A stretch of DNA of 25,898 bases from assembly GCA_019417125.1 (NCBI GenBank), contig DXVZ01000048.1:1-25898 (forward strand). The letters are read 5' to 3'. Below, in pieces: positions 1 to 6,875 of this stretch. The notes under the pieces are model-generated. The model searched no databases. It was not told where the DNA came from and saw only the letters and a list, made by a program, of their open reading frames with translations. This stretch comes from Phascolarctobacterium sp. (GTDB lineage Bacteria; Bacillota; Negativicutes; Acidaminococcales; Acidaminococcaceae). Within the stretch, counting starts at the first letter, position 1; the number at the start of each line of letters is the position of its first letter. The position numbers and the translations under genes are program-made.

Positions 1-896
1 AATGGATAATATAAATTAGGTCTGTTATAAATATTAAAACTTTCATTACTATTATATAATGGATGTATATTATACCCTCCATTCATATCATAATATTTAA
101 AATTTTTATTTTCTAATTGCAACAAAAATGTTATTGTGTTTAAAATATCTTTTGCATAAAATAAGCAATATTCATGAGTTTTTGCTATATGTCCATAATC
201 TCTGCCGTTTGGCGTGGTATTTACTAAAAATACGCCGATAAAATTCTGTTCCCCAAACACATCATCACAAAGCAATTTTAAATTTGCTTGTTCGTTGTCG
301 TCGATGCTGATAAAAATAACACCGTCATCAGTCAACAAATCGCGCGCAAGCAAAAGACGCGGATACATAAAAGTAAGCCAGGCGGAATGTGACGCCGACC
401 CGCGGGTGGTAAGCTCTAAAATTCGTTCAGCTTTTTCTTCGTCTACGCTCAGTTTTTGCATTAACGTTTCTTTTGTAAAACTAAATCTGTCATTGTAAAC
501 AAATCCGTCACTGCCGGTATTGTAGGGCGGGTCGATATAAATACATTTAATTTTATTTTCGTAAGATTTTAATAAATGTTTTAAAGCATCAAGGTTATCT
601 CCGGTAATATAAATATTTTCACTATCAGCATTTTGCGGCTGCTTGTTATGTTCCTCATCAGGTACAATAACAGTATCCGTTTCCATTGCCTGCAAAAGCC
701 TGCCGTAACTTTTGCCTAAAAAATTCAAACCGTAATTTTCATCGGCTAATACATCTTTTTTTAGCAGGTCCTGCAATTTTTCAAGGCAAAAGTTGCCGTC
801 TTTATCAAAGCATTGCGGCAAAGCTGCTTTTAATTTGTTTTCGGCTGTTGTCGCCGCCGTTATATTTTCATTTGCATTTAAAATATCTTTAATCAT
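1..896 (-). CDS. Site-specific DNA methyltransferase, type III Mod-like (C-terminus beyond left edge)
   Basis: Partial gene; 298 residues are visible before the window edge, without a stop. It should methylate DNA bases (N6-adenine or N4-cytosine) using S-adenosylmethionine. The catalytic DPPY motif is at residues 122-125, followed by TGSDGFVYNDRF, a run typical of type III Mod subunits. TRGSASHSAWL lies around 165-174, IFISIDDNEQANL around 194-206, and NRPNLYYP closes the visible part. The start ATG at 896 has an AAGGAAG ribosome site 8-9 bases upstream. It lies 19 bases after the stop of the AAA ATPase gene, so the two are probably co-transcribed. A Res helicase-nuclease would be expected beyond position 1 if this is a complete type III system, but that cannot be seen. 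AT-rich composition differs from the rest of the window and suggests horizontal transfer. The methyltransferase call is firm; the type III class is less so. Confidence 0.88.
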   Translation of the reverse strand, partial: MIKDILNANENITAATTAENKLKAALPQCFDKDGNFCLEKLQDLLKKDVLADENYGLNFLGKSYGRLLQAMETDTVIVPDEEHNKQPQNADSENIYITGDNLDALKHLLKSYENKIKCIYIDPPYNTGSDGFVYNDRFSFTKETLMQKLSVDEEKAERILELTTRGSASHSAWLTFMYPRLLLARDLLTDDGVIFISIDDNEQANLKLLCDDVFGEQNFIGVFLVNTTPNGRDYGHIAKTHEYCLFYAKDILNTITFLLQLENKNFKYYDMNGGYNIHPLYNSNESFNIYNRPNLYYP

Positions 897-915
897 CACT
901 GCACTTCCTTGCTGT

Positions 916-2370
916 TTATTCAATAATCCTCCGGCCTTGTTTTTCAATATGCCCAAGCATATACAAAAAGGCAAAAGCAGGTATCCGTAAAATGGTTTTT
1001 CCGCTCGGGGTATTATGCGTGCCAAAATCTTCAGCGTTTTTAGTTACTATTACCGAATTAAGAGCATTATCGCTAAACTGTATAATAGCATCATCAATAC
1101 CTACCGGCGCACCTTCACGATATTTTACTTCAATAAGGATATTGCCAATTTGGGCATATTGTACTACAATATCAATTTCTTTAGTATTTTTACCACCACG
1201 GTAATAACCAACTTTAGCGCCTTTAGTTTGGTTATTATAAAAAGTTACAATATGTTTATATACAGCAGTTTCCACTATTTTTCCCATCTGCACAGGGTCT
1301 GCCAGTACTCCGTCATCCATTAAAACTGCATTTCTAATAGCAGCATCCGCAATATAAATTTTAGGGCTAGCTTTCAAAATCTTTTTACCATCAATATTTA
1401 CCGGCCAGCTTTGATAAATTAAATTAGCACTTTCAAGATACTGAATGTAATTTTCTACAGTAGGACGCGAAACTCCACTTAATTCTTTAGCTATCGCATC
1501 TATAGAAACTACTTCAGATGAAACATTGCAAAGATAAATAAAAATTCTTTCCAATTCAGTCACATTGCGTATTTTATATAAAGCAGGCAAATCACGTTTT
1601 AAAACTTTATCAACAACATCATCACGCATAATCTGCTGCGCTAAAATGTCATTATCTGCAAGTGCCAATTCCGGAAAACCGCCTATAAGTAAGTAACGAT
1701 TAAAATGATTTTGCACTTTAGAAAGCTGTAGCATCAATAAATTACGCTGTTGTTGATTTTCAGCTGCAATATCATCTATTTTAAAATCTATAGGTAAATC
1801 AGGTTTTTCTATATTCAGCAGTTCGCAGTATTCGTAAAACGACAATGTTGGTACTTTTACAGTTAACCAACGGTCCACACCGCTTTCCTGGCTGCCTTTC
1901 ACAAGCACCGGGCTGGCGGAACCCGTTGCAACCATTCTGGTATCAGGCTGCATATCATAAATTATTTTTAGCCATTTATCCCAATCTTGAGCATATTGAA
2001 TTTCATCAAAAAAATAATAAACATCCTGCTCAGGATAAATATTTTCCTGATAACATTCTAAAATATCATTAATAGCGCTTAATTTTAACACCGGATGGTC
2101 CATGGAAATAAATACTATTTTCTGCGGCGGCACCCCCTGTTTCAGCAGTTCTTCTATCATTTGGTATTGTATAGTAGTTTTACCTACACGCCTTGTACCT
2201 GTTAAAATTACGGTACGCCTTATATTTTTATCTTGCAATATCTGCATCGCTTCATAGTACGAAAACCTTTTATATCTTTTTGCTAAGCGAGGATTAACAA
2301 TGCCAGTTTTCCACCATGGATTAAATGATGATAATACTTTAAGCAGATTTTCATTGCTTATAATTGCCAT
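916..2370 (-). CDS. AAA family ATPase with DUF4143 / PD-(D/E)XK-like C-terminus
   Basis: 484 residues from the chosen ATG at 2370, which has AGGGGTG 6-7 bases upstream; a longer frame reaching 2418 lacks such a site. The N-terminal ATPase part shows Walker A GTRRVGKT (58-65), Walker B YFFDE (119-123) and the sensor-like VATGSAS (147-153). A helix-turn-helix-like stretch follows near 285-318 (SIDAIAKELSGVSRPTVENYI). The C-terminal part has EIDIVV (398-403) and IEVKYRE (413-419), spaced as in PD-(D/E)XK nucleases and in the DUF4143 family (COG1373). Members of this family are widespread and mostly uncharacterised. Here the gene directly precedes a DNA methyltransferase gene in the same AT-rich block, suggesting a role in a defence or mobile module. 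Whether the nuclease-like fold is active cannot be judged from sequence. The family assignment is confident; the function is not known. Confidence 0.88.
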   Translation of the reverse strand: MAIISNENLLKVLSSFNPWWKTGIVNPRLAKRYKRFSYYEAMQILQDKNIRRTVILTGTRRVGKTTIQYQMIEELLKQGVPPQKIVFISMDHPVLKLSAINDILECYQENIYPEQDVYYFFDEIQYAQDWDKWLKIIYDMQPDTRMVATGSASPVLVKGSQESGVDRWLTVKVPTLSFYEYCELLNIEKPDLPIDFKIDDIAAENQQQRNLLMLQLSKVQNHFNRYLLIGGFPELALADNDILAQQIMRDDVVDKVLKRDLPALYKIRNVTELERIFIYLCNVSSEVVSIDAIAKELSGVSRPTVENYIQYLESANLIYQSWPVNIDGKKILKASPKIYIADAAIRNAVLMDDGVLADPVQMGKIVETAVYKHIVTFYNNQTKGAKVGYYRGGKNTKEIDIVVQYAQIGNILIEVKYREGAPVGIDDAIIQFSDNALNSVIVTKNAEDFGTHNTPSGKTILRIPAFAFLYMLGHIEKQGRRIIE

Positions 2371-2410
2371 ACATATCACCCCTATCATTATTTTACTACA
2401 AACTTTCATT

Positions 2411-2460
2411 TTTCTCAAGAATTATTTAAAGTATACTTATAATATTTCTTAAGAATTATT
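2411..2460. repeat. Two 16-base direct repeats upstream of the AAA ATPase gene
   Basis: TTTCTCAAGAATTATT (2411-2426) and TTTCTTAAGAATTATT (2445-2460) match at 15 of 16 positions, with a 34-base period. Each contains TTCTTRAGAA on the minus strand, which is palindromic in one copy. They lie just upstream of the ATPase start and flank a possible minus-strand -10 (TATACT). They may be an operator pair. The 34-base spacing is about three helical turns, which would put them on the same DNA face. Confidence 0.5.
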
Positions 2461-2534
2461 TATTTTTTACTTTTTTCTAAGTTTCTATAAAATTTTAGCA
2501 TTATTAATAATATCGACTACCATAATCATATTAC

Positions 2535-2566
2535 AAAAAAGCATCATACCTTTTAGTACGATGCTT
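2535..2566 (-). terminator. Rho-independent terminator of the marR-HlyD-permease operon
   Basis: An 11-bp stem (AAGCATCGTAC paired with GTATGATGCTT, one G-U) with a 6-base loop is followed on the minus strand by six T residues. It begins only 6 bases after the permease stop codon. Confidence 0.88.
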
Positions 2567-2572
2567 TTTACG

Positions 2573-3727
2573 CTATTTTCCTTCCCCGCCAGCAGCCAGC
2601 TTTTTCCGCTCGTGCCCAAAGCGCAGGTAAATAAGTGCGGCAATAATGCCGGTAAACAACAAAAATTCAATCAGTTCCGGCAGGCAGGCACTAAAGGGCG
2701 CACCGCGCAAAAGCACGTCGCGCAAAATGCGGTAACCCCAAACCAGAGGGAACACGTTAGACGCAAGCTGCACCCACTGCGGCAGTACATTCATCGGTCC
2801 GCTGGCGCCGCCCAAAATAAAGCCGCCCGGTATAAAAAATATCATCCTGCTGGAGGCAACGCCGGGGTTTGCCGCGCCCCAGCCAATAAGCACCGCCATC
2901 AGCGCCACAGAAAGCCCCAGCAGCACAATTACCGCCAAAAGCAGCGGCAAGCTGCCTGCCACCGTTAAATCGCCGATGATTTTAGTAATGGCAAGCCCCA
3001 TCACCATCGACACCGTGTAGCAAAAAACATAGGGCAGCGTGCGCGCCATCAGGTTAAACGCGCCGCCGCCAAGTTCATCCTCCCACTTGCGCTCCAGCTT
3101 TAAGCGCGGCACCATGCCGATAGTGGCAAACACCAAAAACATGCTGCCAAAGAAAAATAAAAAGCCAAAAGTGTTAGAGTTGCTGTGCGCGTCCAGCGGG
3201 TTAAACAAAAGCCTTTCTTTCAGCGAGATGTTTTGCATTACGCTTTGCACCTGCACGGAGTTCAGCCCCAACTTTGCTATTTCTTCAGCGCCGATTTCCG
3301 CATTGGCTTCGCCGGCAATTTCGTTCAGCGCCTCGCGCAGGTTGGCAAGCTGGGCGGCGTTGCAGTTATCGTAAAAAATGCCGATGTTGTTGGGCGTTTT
3401 GCTGTAGCGGCGCTTTTCAAACTCCTGCGGAATGTACACCACCGCAACGTGTTCATCGTGATACATCAGTTCGTCCGGTTTTTGCGGCGTGTAATACACG
3501 TTTTTAATGTTAATGTAGGGCGAAGTATCCAAAAGTTCCGTAAATTCGCGGCTAAAGCGCGAATTATCAAGGTCAATCACCGCCACATTTGCTTCTTCGA
3601 TGTAGTTGTTGCTGTAAATGGTGGTAAACAGCACCGACAGGATAATGCCCAAAATAATGGACACCTTATGGTACGGCACGGCTCGCGACGTTATAATCGC
3701 CTCAATTTCATCCCTTAACGAGTTCAT
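2573..3727 (-). CDS. ABC-2 type transporter permease
   Basis: 384 residues. It has one N-terminal membrane segment (about 20-38), a large extracytoplasmic domain (about 40-180) and roughly five further membrane segments to the C-terminus. This is the layout of ABC-2 permeases of the YhhJ/YbhR type, which export drugs or other hydrophobic compounds together with a membrane fusion protein. ATG 3727 is chosen over the adjacent in-frame GTG 3730 because AAGGTGG is 6 bases upstream of the ATG. The gene overlaps the HlyD-like gene by 20 bases, so the two are translationally coupled. No ATP-binding subunit and no second permease is encoded next to it. Either a distant ATPase is shared or this variant works differently. 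The permease call is firm; the substrate is unknown. Confidence 0.87.
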   Translation of the reverse strand: MNSLRDEIEAIITSRAVPYHKVSIILGIILSVLFTTIYSNNYIEEANVAVIDLDNSRFSREFTELLDTSPYINIKNVYYTPQKPDELMYHDEHVAVVYIPQEFEKRRYSKTPNNIGIFYDNCNAAQLANLREALNEIAGEANAEIGAEEIAKLGLNSVQVQSVMQNISLKERLLFNPLDAHSNSNTFGFLFFFGSMFLVFATIGMVPRLKLERKWEDELGGGAFNLMARTLPYVFCYTVSMVMGLAITKIIGDLTVAGSLPLLLAVIVLLGLSVALMAVLIGWGAANPGVASSRMIFFIPGGFILGGASGPMNVLPQWVQLASNVFPLVWGYRILRDVLLRGAPFSACLPELIEFLLFTGIIAALIYLRFGHERKKLAAGGEGK

Positions 3728-4802
3728 CACAATCCACCTTCACCGTCATGCCCGGCAGAACCTCCTCGCCCGGCAAAGTATAAATGCGCACTTTAAAAGT
3801 TGTAATATCTGTCTGACCTTTTTCGCGGCTCATCTTTAAATCGGCAAAGCCCGGCGCAGGGGTTAAAATGCGTATTTCGCCGCGCACTTTTTTGCCCGTT
3901 GCCACCGCAGTGCCGGTAACAATATCGCCTTCGTGCAGTTTAACGGCAATTTTTTCGTCAACGTAAATATCGTAGTAATAACGCTTGCTTTCCAGCAAAA
4001 TTACCGGCGCATTAACGGAAACCATTTCGCCCTGCTTGGCAATGATAGAGAGTATTTTTCCGTCCTCCGGGGCTTTCAGCGTCATTCTTTCTTTTTGTAT
4101 TTTCAGCTGCTCCAGCTCGATTTTCATGCTTTCAACATTATATAAATCGTTATTCAGCTCGCGGCGCGTATCTTCAACGCCCGGCAGGTAAATACCGCCG
4201 GCATCGCCGGTTGCCAGCACGCGGCTGCGGTCCGCGCTGCTTGTGCCAGCCAAAAGTTCATTCAAGGCGCGCTCGCACCGGGTCATCTCGGCACGCGCCA
4301 CGTCAAGGTCCATTTGCGCATTATCCAGTTCCAACTGCGAAATCGCGCCGTCCTGCAATAATTTTTCCATACGGCGGTAATACAGCTCTTTGTTGGCATA
4401 AGTAGCTTTTGCCGCATCCAGGCTGCGTTTACTCTGCTCAATGCTGCGGTAATTCTGTTCCTCCGTCAAATCGGCTTTATCCAGCCCAATGGCAATGCTG
4501 CCGCTGCTCTGCTTAATCTGCGCTTCTAAACTGGCAATTGATAAATCTATATCTGTTTCGTCAAGCTTCATCAGCACATCGCCTTTTTTCACCTGCTGCG
4601 CTTCCTTAACATTCTCCAGTATCAGCTTGCCGCCGATGTCCTGAAACGCCAAATTCACTTGCTCCGCCGTTACAATGCCCTCTTTTTCTTTGCTTGCCAT
4701 GCTGATAGCATCGTTATGCAAAAACAATAAAACCGCCATGCCGCCTGCCAAAATAACGGCAAAAATTTTAACGATGCGGAGCAGCCTTGCTTTATCAAAC
4801 AT
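3708..4802 (-). CDS. HlyD-family membrane fusion (periplasmic adaptor) protein
   Basis: 364 residues. A single N-terminal membrane segment (about 10-28) is followed by a biotinyl-lipoyl-like half (about 40-85, GGKLILENVKEAQQVKKGDV). A long alpha-helical coiled-coil hairpin spans about 90-245. The second lipoyl half follows (APEDGKILSIIAKQGEMV), then a beta-barrel region. Such adaptors link an inner-membrane exporter to an outer-membrane channel, consistent with a Gram-negative envelope. The ATG at 4802 has GGAGG 6 bases upstream; a longer frame would need a TTG start that overlaps this site. The downstream ABC-2 permease is the evident partner. A MarR-type operator lies 20 bases before the start, and a hairpin between marR and this gene may limit read-through. 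Confidence 0.9.
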   Translation of the reverse strand: MFDKARLLRIVKIFAVILAGGMAVLLFLHNDAISMASKEKEGIVTAEQVNLAFQDIGGKLILENVKEAQQVKKGDVLMKLDETDIDLSIASLEAQIKQSSGSIAIGLDKADLTEEQNYRSIEQSKRSLDAAKATYANKELYYRRMEKLLQDGAISQLELDNAQMDLDVARAEMTRCERALNELLAGTSSADRSRVLATGDAGGIYLPGVEDTRRELNNDLYNVESMKIELEQLKIQKERMTLKAPEDGKILSIIAKQGEMVSVNAPVILLESKRYYYDIYVDEKIAVKLHEGDIVTGTAVATGKKVRGEIRILTPAPGFADLKMSREKGQTDITTFKVRIYTLPGEEVLPGMTVKVDCDELVKG

Positions 4803-4822
4803 AATATACCTCCGTTTCAAAA

Positions 4823-4840
4823 TAGTTAGTCAGCTAACTA
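4823..4840. promoter_or_regulatory. MarR operator candidate upstream of the HlyD gene
   Basis: TAGTTAGTCAGCTAACTA is a perfect inverted repeat with 7-base arms around TCAG. A near-identical site lies in front of marR at 5373-5390, which makes a binding site for the MarR protein encoded between them the natural reading. No convincing promoter was found immediately upstream of this copy. Confidence 0.7.
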
Positions 4841-4845
4841 TTAGT

Positions 4846-4872
4846 GTAAAAATAAACTCCCGCCTGCGGGAG
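4846..4872 (-). terminator. Hairpin with T-rich tail between marR and the HlyD gene
   Basis: CTCCCG and CGGGAG form a 6-bp GC-rich stem with a 4-base loop, followed on the minus strand by TTTATTTTT. It starts right after the marR stop. It probably acts as a partial terminator that keeps efflux gene expression below regulator expression. Confidence 0.6.
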
Positions 4873-4873
4873 C

Positions 4874-5356
4874 CTATTGCCCAAGTTTCTGCAAAAGCCT
4901 TGCCAGCGTCTGCTGTTCTTCGGGCGTAAAATTGCTTACAAGCTGCGCCGTGCGCATAAAGTGCCCGGGCAAAACCTCGTCCATAAACGTGCGCCCGCGC
5001 TCCGTAAGCTGCACCAGCTTGCCGCGCCTGTCGTCTGCGTCCGGCAGCAGCGTTACCAATCCGTCGCGCTCCATACGCCTAATCATAGCGCTGATGGTGG
5101 CCCGCGTTACGCCCGCACGGTAAGCAAGCTCCGACGGAGCCAGCGGTTCGTCGCTTTGATACAGCGCAATCATCACCACCAGCTTGCCTTCCGAAAGACG
5201 GTACTTTTTATCCAACACGTCAAAAATACGGTGCTGCACACGTTCCGCCGTACGCATGAAAAGTATCAGCACTTCTACCGCCTGCGCGTTAAGTTCCGGC
5301 ATTCTGGCCGCAAAATCCAAAAGAGCCTCCCGCGTCGGCATATACCTTGTTTCCAT
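4874..5356 (-). CDS. MarR family transcriptional regulator
   Basis: 160 residues from ATG 5356, which has GAGGT 7 bases upstream; an ATG two codons earlier is too close to that site. The winged helix-turn-helix reads LAPSELAYRAGVTRATISAM, then IRRMERDGLVTLLPDADDRRG, the typical MarR recognition helix and wing with the DxRG signature. The flanking helices would form the dimer interface. It is the first gene of an operon with an HlyD-type adaptor and an ABC-2 permease. Its promoter carries a palindrome at the expected transcription start, and a second copy lies in front of the adaptor gene. Autorepression relieved by a small-molecule ligand exported by the pump is the likely scheme; the ligand is unknown. 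Confidence 0.92.
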   Translation of the reverse strand: METRYMPTREALLDFAARMPELNAQAVEVLILFMRTAERVQHRIFDVLDKKYRLSEGKLVVMIALYQSDEPLAPSELAYRAGVTRATISAMIRRMERDGLVTLLPDADDRRGKLVQLTERGRTFMDEVLPGHFMRTAQLVSNFTPEEQQTLARLLQKLGQ

Positions 5357-5372
5357 TTTCATTACCTCAATA

Positions 5373-5390
5373 TAGTTAGTCGGCTTACTA
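5373..5390. promoter_or_regulatory. MarR operator candidate at the marR transcription start
   Basis: TAGTTAGTCGGCTTACTA matches the perfect palindrome at 4823-4840 at 16 of 18 positions. It begins about 7 bases downstream of the -10 hexamer, so a bound repressor would block initiation. Confidence 0.7.
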
Positions 5391-5396
5391 TTTTTA

Positions 5397-5425
5397 AGTA
5401 TATAACTTTTTCGCCGGGCTGTCAA
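5397..5425 (-). promoter_or_regulatory. marR operon promoter
   Basis: On the minus strand TTGACA (5425-5420) is separated by 17 bases from TATACT (5402-5397), close to the sigma-70/sigma-A consensus. The predicted start near 5390 falls in the palindromic operator. Confidence 0.82.
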
Positions 5426-5609
5426 ACTAAAAGTTTTGCGTCTATGTACATTAATAAGCCTGCGGCAAAACGCTTAACGCCTGCTTGCTGTTTAAATTAA
5501 CCTGTGTTAGTTTTGCTGCGCTGCGCCCACACGGCCGCCATTCAACTTAAAGCGCACTCCCGTCTGCACTCCATACCAAAAACGCATAACTGCGGATAAC
5601 ATTTAAGCA
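5426..5609. other. Divergent intergenic spacer, nothing further recognised
   Basis: Together with the flanking promoters this separates marR from the lipoprotein gene. Reading frames here lack ribosome sites and family resemblance. No hairpin terminator or extra copy of the MarR palindrome was found. Confidence 0.5.
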
Positions 5610-5639
5610 TTAGACGCGGTGGATTATGCTTTTTATAAT
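5610..5639 (+). promoter_or_regulatory. Promoter of the exported-protein operon
   Basis: TTAGAC (5610-5615) and a perfect TATAAT (5634-5639), spacing 18. Transcription would start about 25 bases before the lipoprotein start codon. Confidence 0.65.
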
Positions 5640-5670
5640 AGAATAAAAGAAATGTATTGGAGGGAGAGTT

Positions 5671-6147
5671 ATGAAAAAACTGTTTTTGATACTTGGCACG
5701 GCACTTACGGCGCTGGCACTCAGCGCATGCGGCGGCTCTGCCGCACAGACGCAGGCAGCACAGGCACAAAACACCGCCCCAGCAGCAGCCGCACACAAAG
5801 CGGTGCTTGTTGTTGACGGGCAGCGCCTGCCGGTTACACTGCGCAGCGAACCGAGCGCCAACGATTTGTACAGCCGCCTGCCGGTAACGCTTAACTTTAA
5901 AGATTTTTCGGGCATGGAAAAAATCGCCTACTTTGACAAACGCCTTGACGAAATCGGGCAAAAGGTTGGCTGCCATCCGCTGGCAGGCGATTTATGCGTT
6001 TATCAGCCCTGGGGCAATTTAAGCATTTTTTATGTAGATTTTAAAGACGACCGCAACCTCATCCCCATCGGCAGGCTGGAAAGCGGTTTGGACGTTATTA
6101 AAGCACAAAAAGGCGATTTTACCGCCACACTGGAAAAAGCTGAATGA
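5671..6147 (+). CDS. Cyclophilin-like fold lipoprotein
   Basis: 158 residues. An N-terminal lipoprotein signal has the lipobox LSAC (Cys20), followed by an Ala/Gln-rich linker to about residue 42. The mature domain fits the cyclophilin_like2 family: LPVTLNFKDFSGMEKIAYF (70-88), LAGDLCVYQPWGNLSIFY (104-121) and LIPIGRLESGL (130-140). These proteins have a cyclophilin fold, but prolyl isomerase activity is not established. They often neighbour small oxidoreductases, flavodoxins and LysR genes, as found elsewhere in this window. The ATG is preceded by GGAGGGAG. The gene is first in a three-gene operon of exported proteins; the next gene starts 14 bases after its stop. Envelope location is confident, biochemical role unknown. 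Confidence 0.88.
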   Translation: MKKLFLILGTALTALALSACGGSAAQTQAAQAQNTAPAAAAHKAVLVVDGQRLPVTLRSEPSANDLYSRLPVTLNFKDFSGMEKIAYFDKRLDEIGQKVGCHPLAGDLCVYQPWGNLSIFYVDFKDDRNLIPIGRLESGLDVIKAQKGDFTATLEKAE

Positions 6148-6161
6148 AAGGAAGTAAAGCA

Positions 6162-6860
6162 ATGAAAAAATTATTACTTTTTGCCGCTATGATGCTGGTT
6201 TTTGGTTTGCAGGCTTTGCCGGTAAGCGCCGCCGCTGCCAGCCAGCCCTTTGTGCGCTGGAGCGTTTACAGCGCCGCTGCCGGTAACGAAGCCGCGCTAA
6301 GCGAAGCCGTTGCTGCTTTTAACGCCGCCCTGCAAAACACCCCCGGCGTACTTGCCGTGTACGGTGGGGAAGATGAAAAAGGAGTTATGCGTTATTTGGA
6401 AATTTATACGGACGAAGAAGCGTTTAACGCCGCCCAAAACAGTGCGGACATAAAGGAACCAGCCGCTAAAGCAGCGCAGCTTGCCCAAACACACAAAACC
6501 CTCGCGGCAGATGCTTTCAGGCTGCAAAGCAAAACCGCAGGCACTGCCGATAAGGCCCGCATGGCGATGCTTGTCATCGACCCGGCGCAGCTTGACAGCT
6601 ATAAACAAATCCTTGCTGAAGAAGTAAGCGCTTCCGTCGCTAACGAACCGGGCGTACTGGCGCTTTTAGCCACTACCGAAACCGCACGTCCCAATGTTTT
6701 CCACTTGCTGGAGTTGTACGCTGACGACGAAGCTTACAAAGCGCATATCGCCGGGCCGTATTTTCAAAAATATAACCAGGCCGTACAAAATATGGTGACG
6801 GATAAAGTCCTCATCGTTAACAAAGCGCAGGCCGTTACACTCAGCGGCGCTGCATTTTAA
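6162..6860 (+). CDS. Exported protein with two ABM (antibiotic biosynthesis monooxygenase-like) domains
   Basis: 232 residues with a signal peptide (MKKLLL to about residue 24, cleavage near VSA-AA). Two related ferredoxin-like segments follow: about 30-118 (VYSAAAGNEAALSEA to YLEIYTDEEAF) and about 133-216 (MLVIDPAQLDSYKQIL to LLELYADDEAYKAH...YFQKY). Both follow the ABM/YgiN pattern of a small dimeric monooxygenase or quinol-binding fold; the tandem would let one chain form the usual dimer. The second repeat keeps the pattern better than the first. Catalytic activity cannot be predicted; this superfamily includes cofactor-free oxygenases and haem-binding proteins. ATG 6162 is chosen over an in-frame ATG at 6144 because AAGGAAG precedes it and the signal peptide then begins at Met-Lys-Lys. 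Confidence 0.82.
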   Translation: MKKLLLFAAMMLVFGLQALPVSAAAASQPFVRWSVYSAAAGNEAALSEAVAAFNAALQNTPGVLAVYGGEDEKGVMRYLEIYTDEEAFNAAQNSADIKEPAAKAAQLAQTHKTLAADAFRLQSKTAGTADKARMAMLVIDPAQLDSYKQILAEEVSASVANEPGVLALLATTETARPNVFHLLELYADDEAYKAHIAGPYFQKYNQAVQNMVTDKVLIVNKAQAVTLSGAAF

Positions 6861-6875
6861 CAGGCAGGTGCGCAA

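Noticed and set aside
3185..3718. 177-codon plus-strand open frame opposite the ABC-2 permease
   Set aside because: Shadow of a well-supported gene; no family motif and no ribosome site.
4877..5500. 207-codon plus-strand open frame opposite marR
   Set aside because: Overlaps a clear MarR gene, has no ribosome site, and its His/Arg/Gln-rich composition is typical of antisense shadows of balanced-GC genes.
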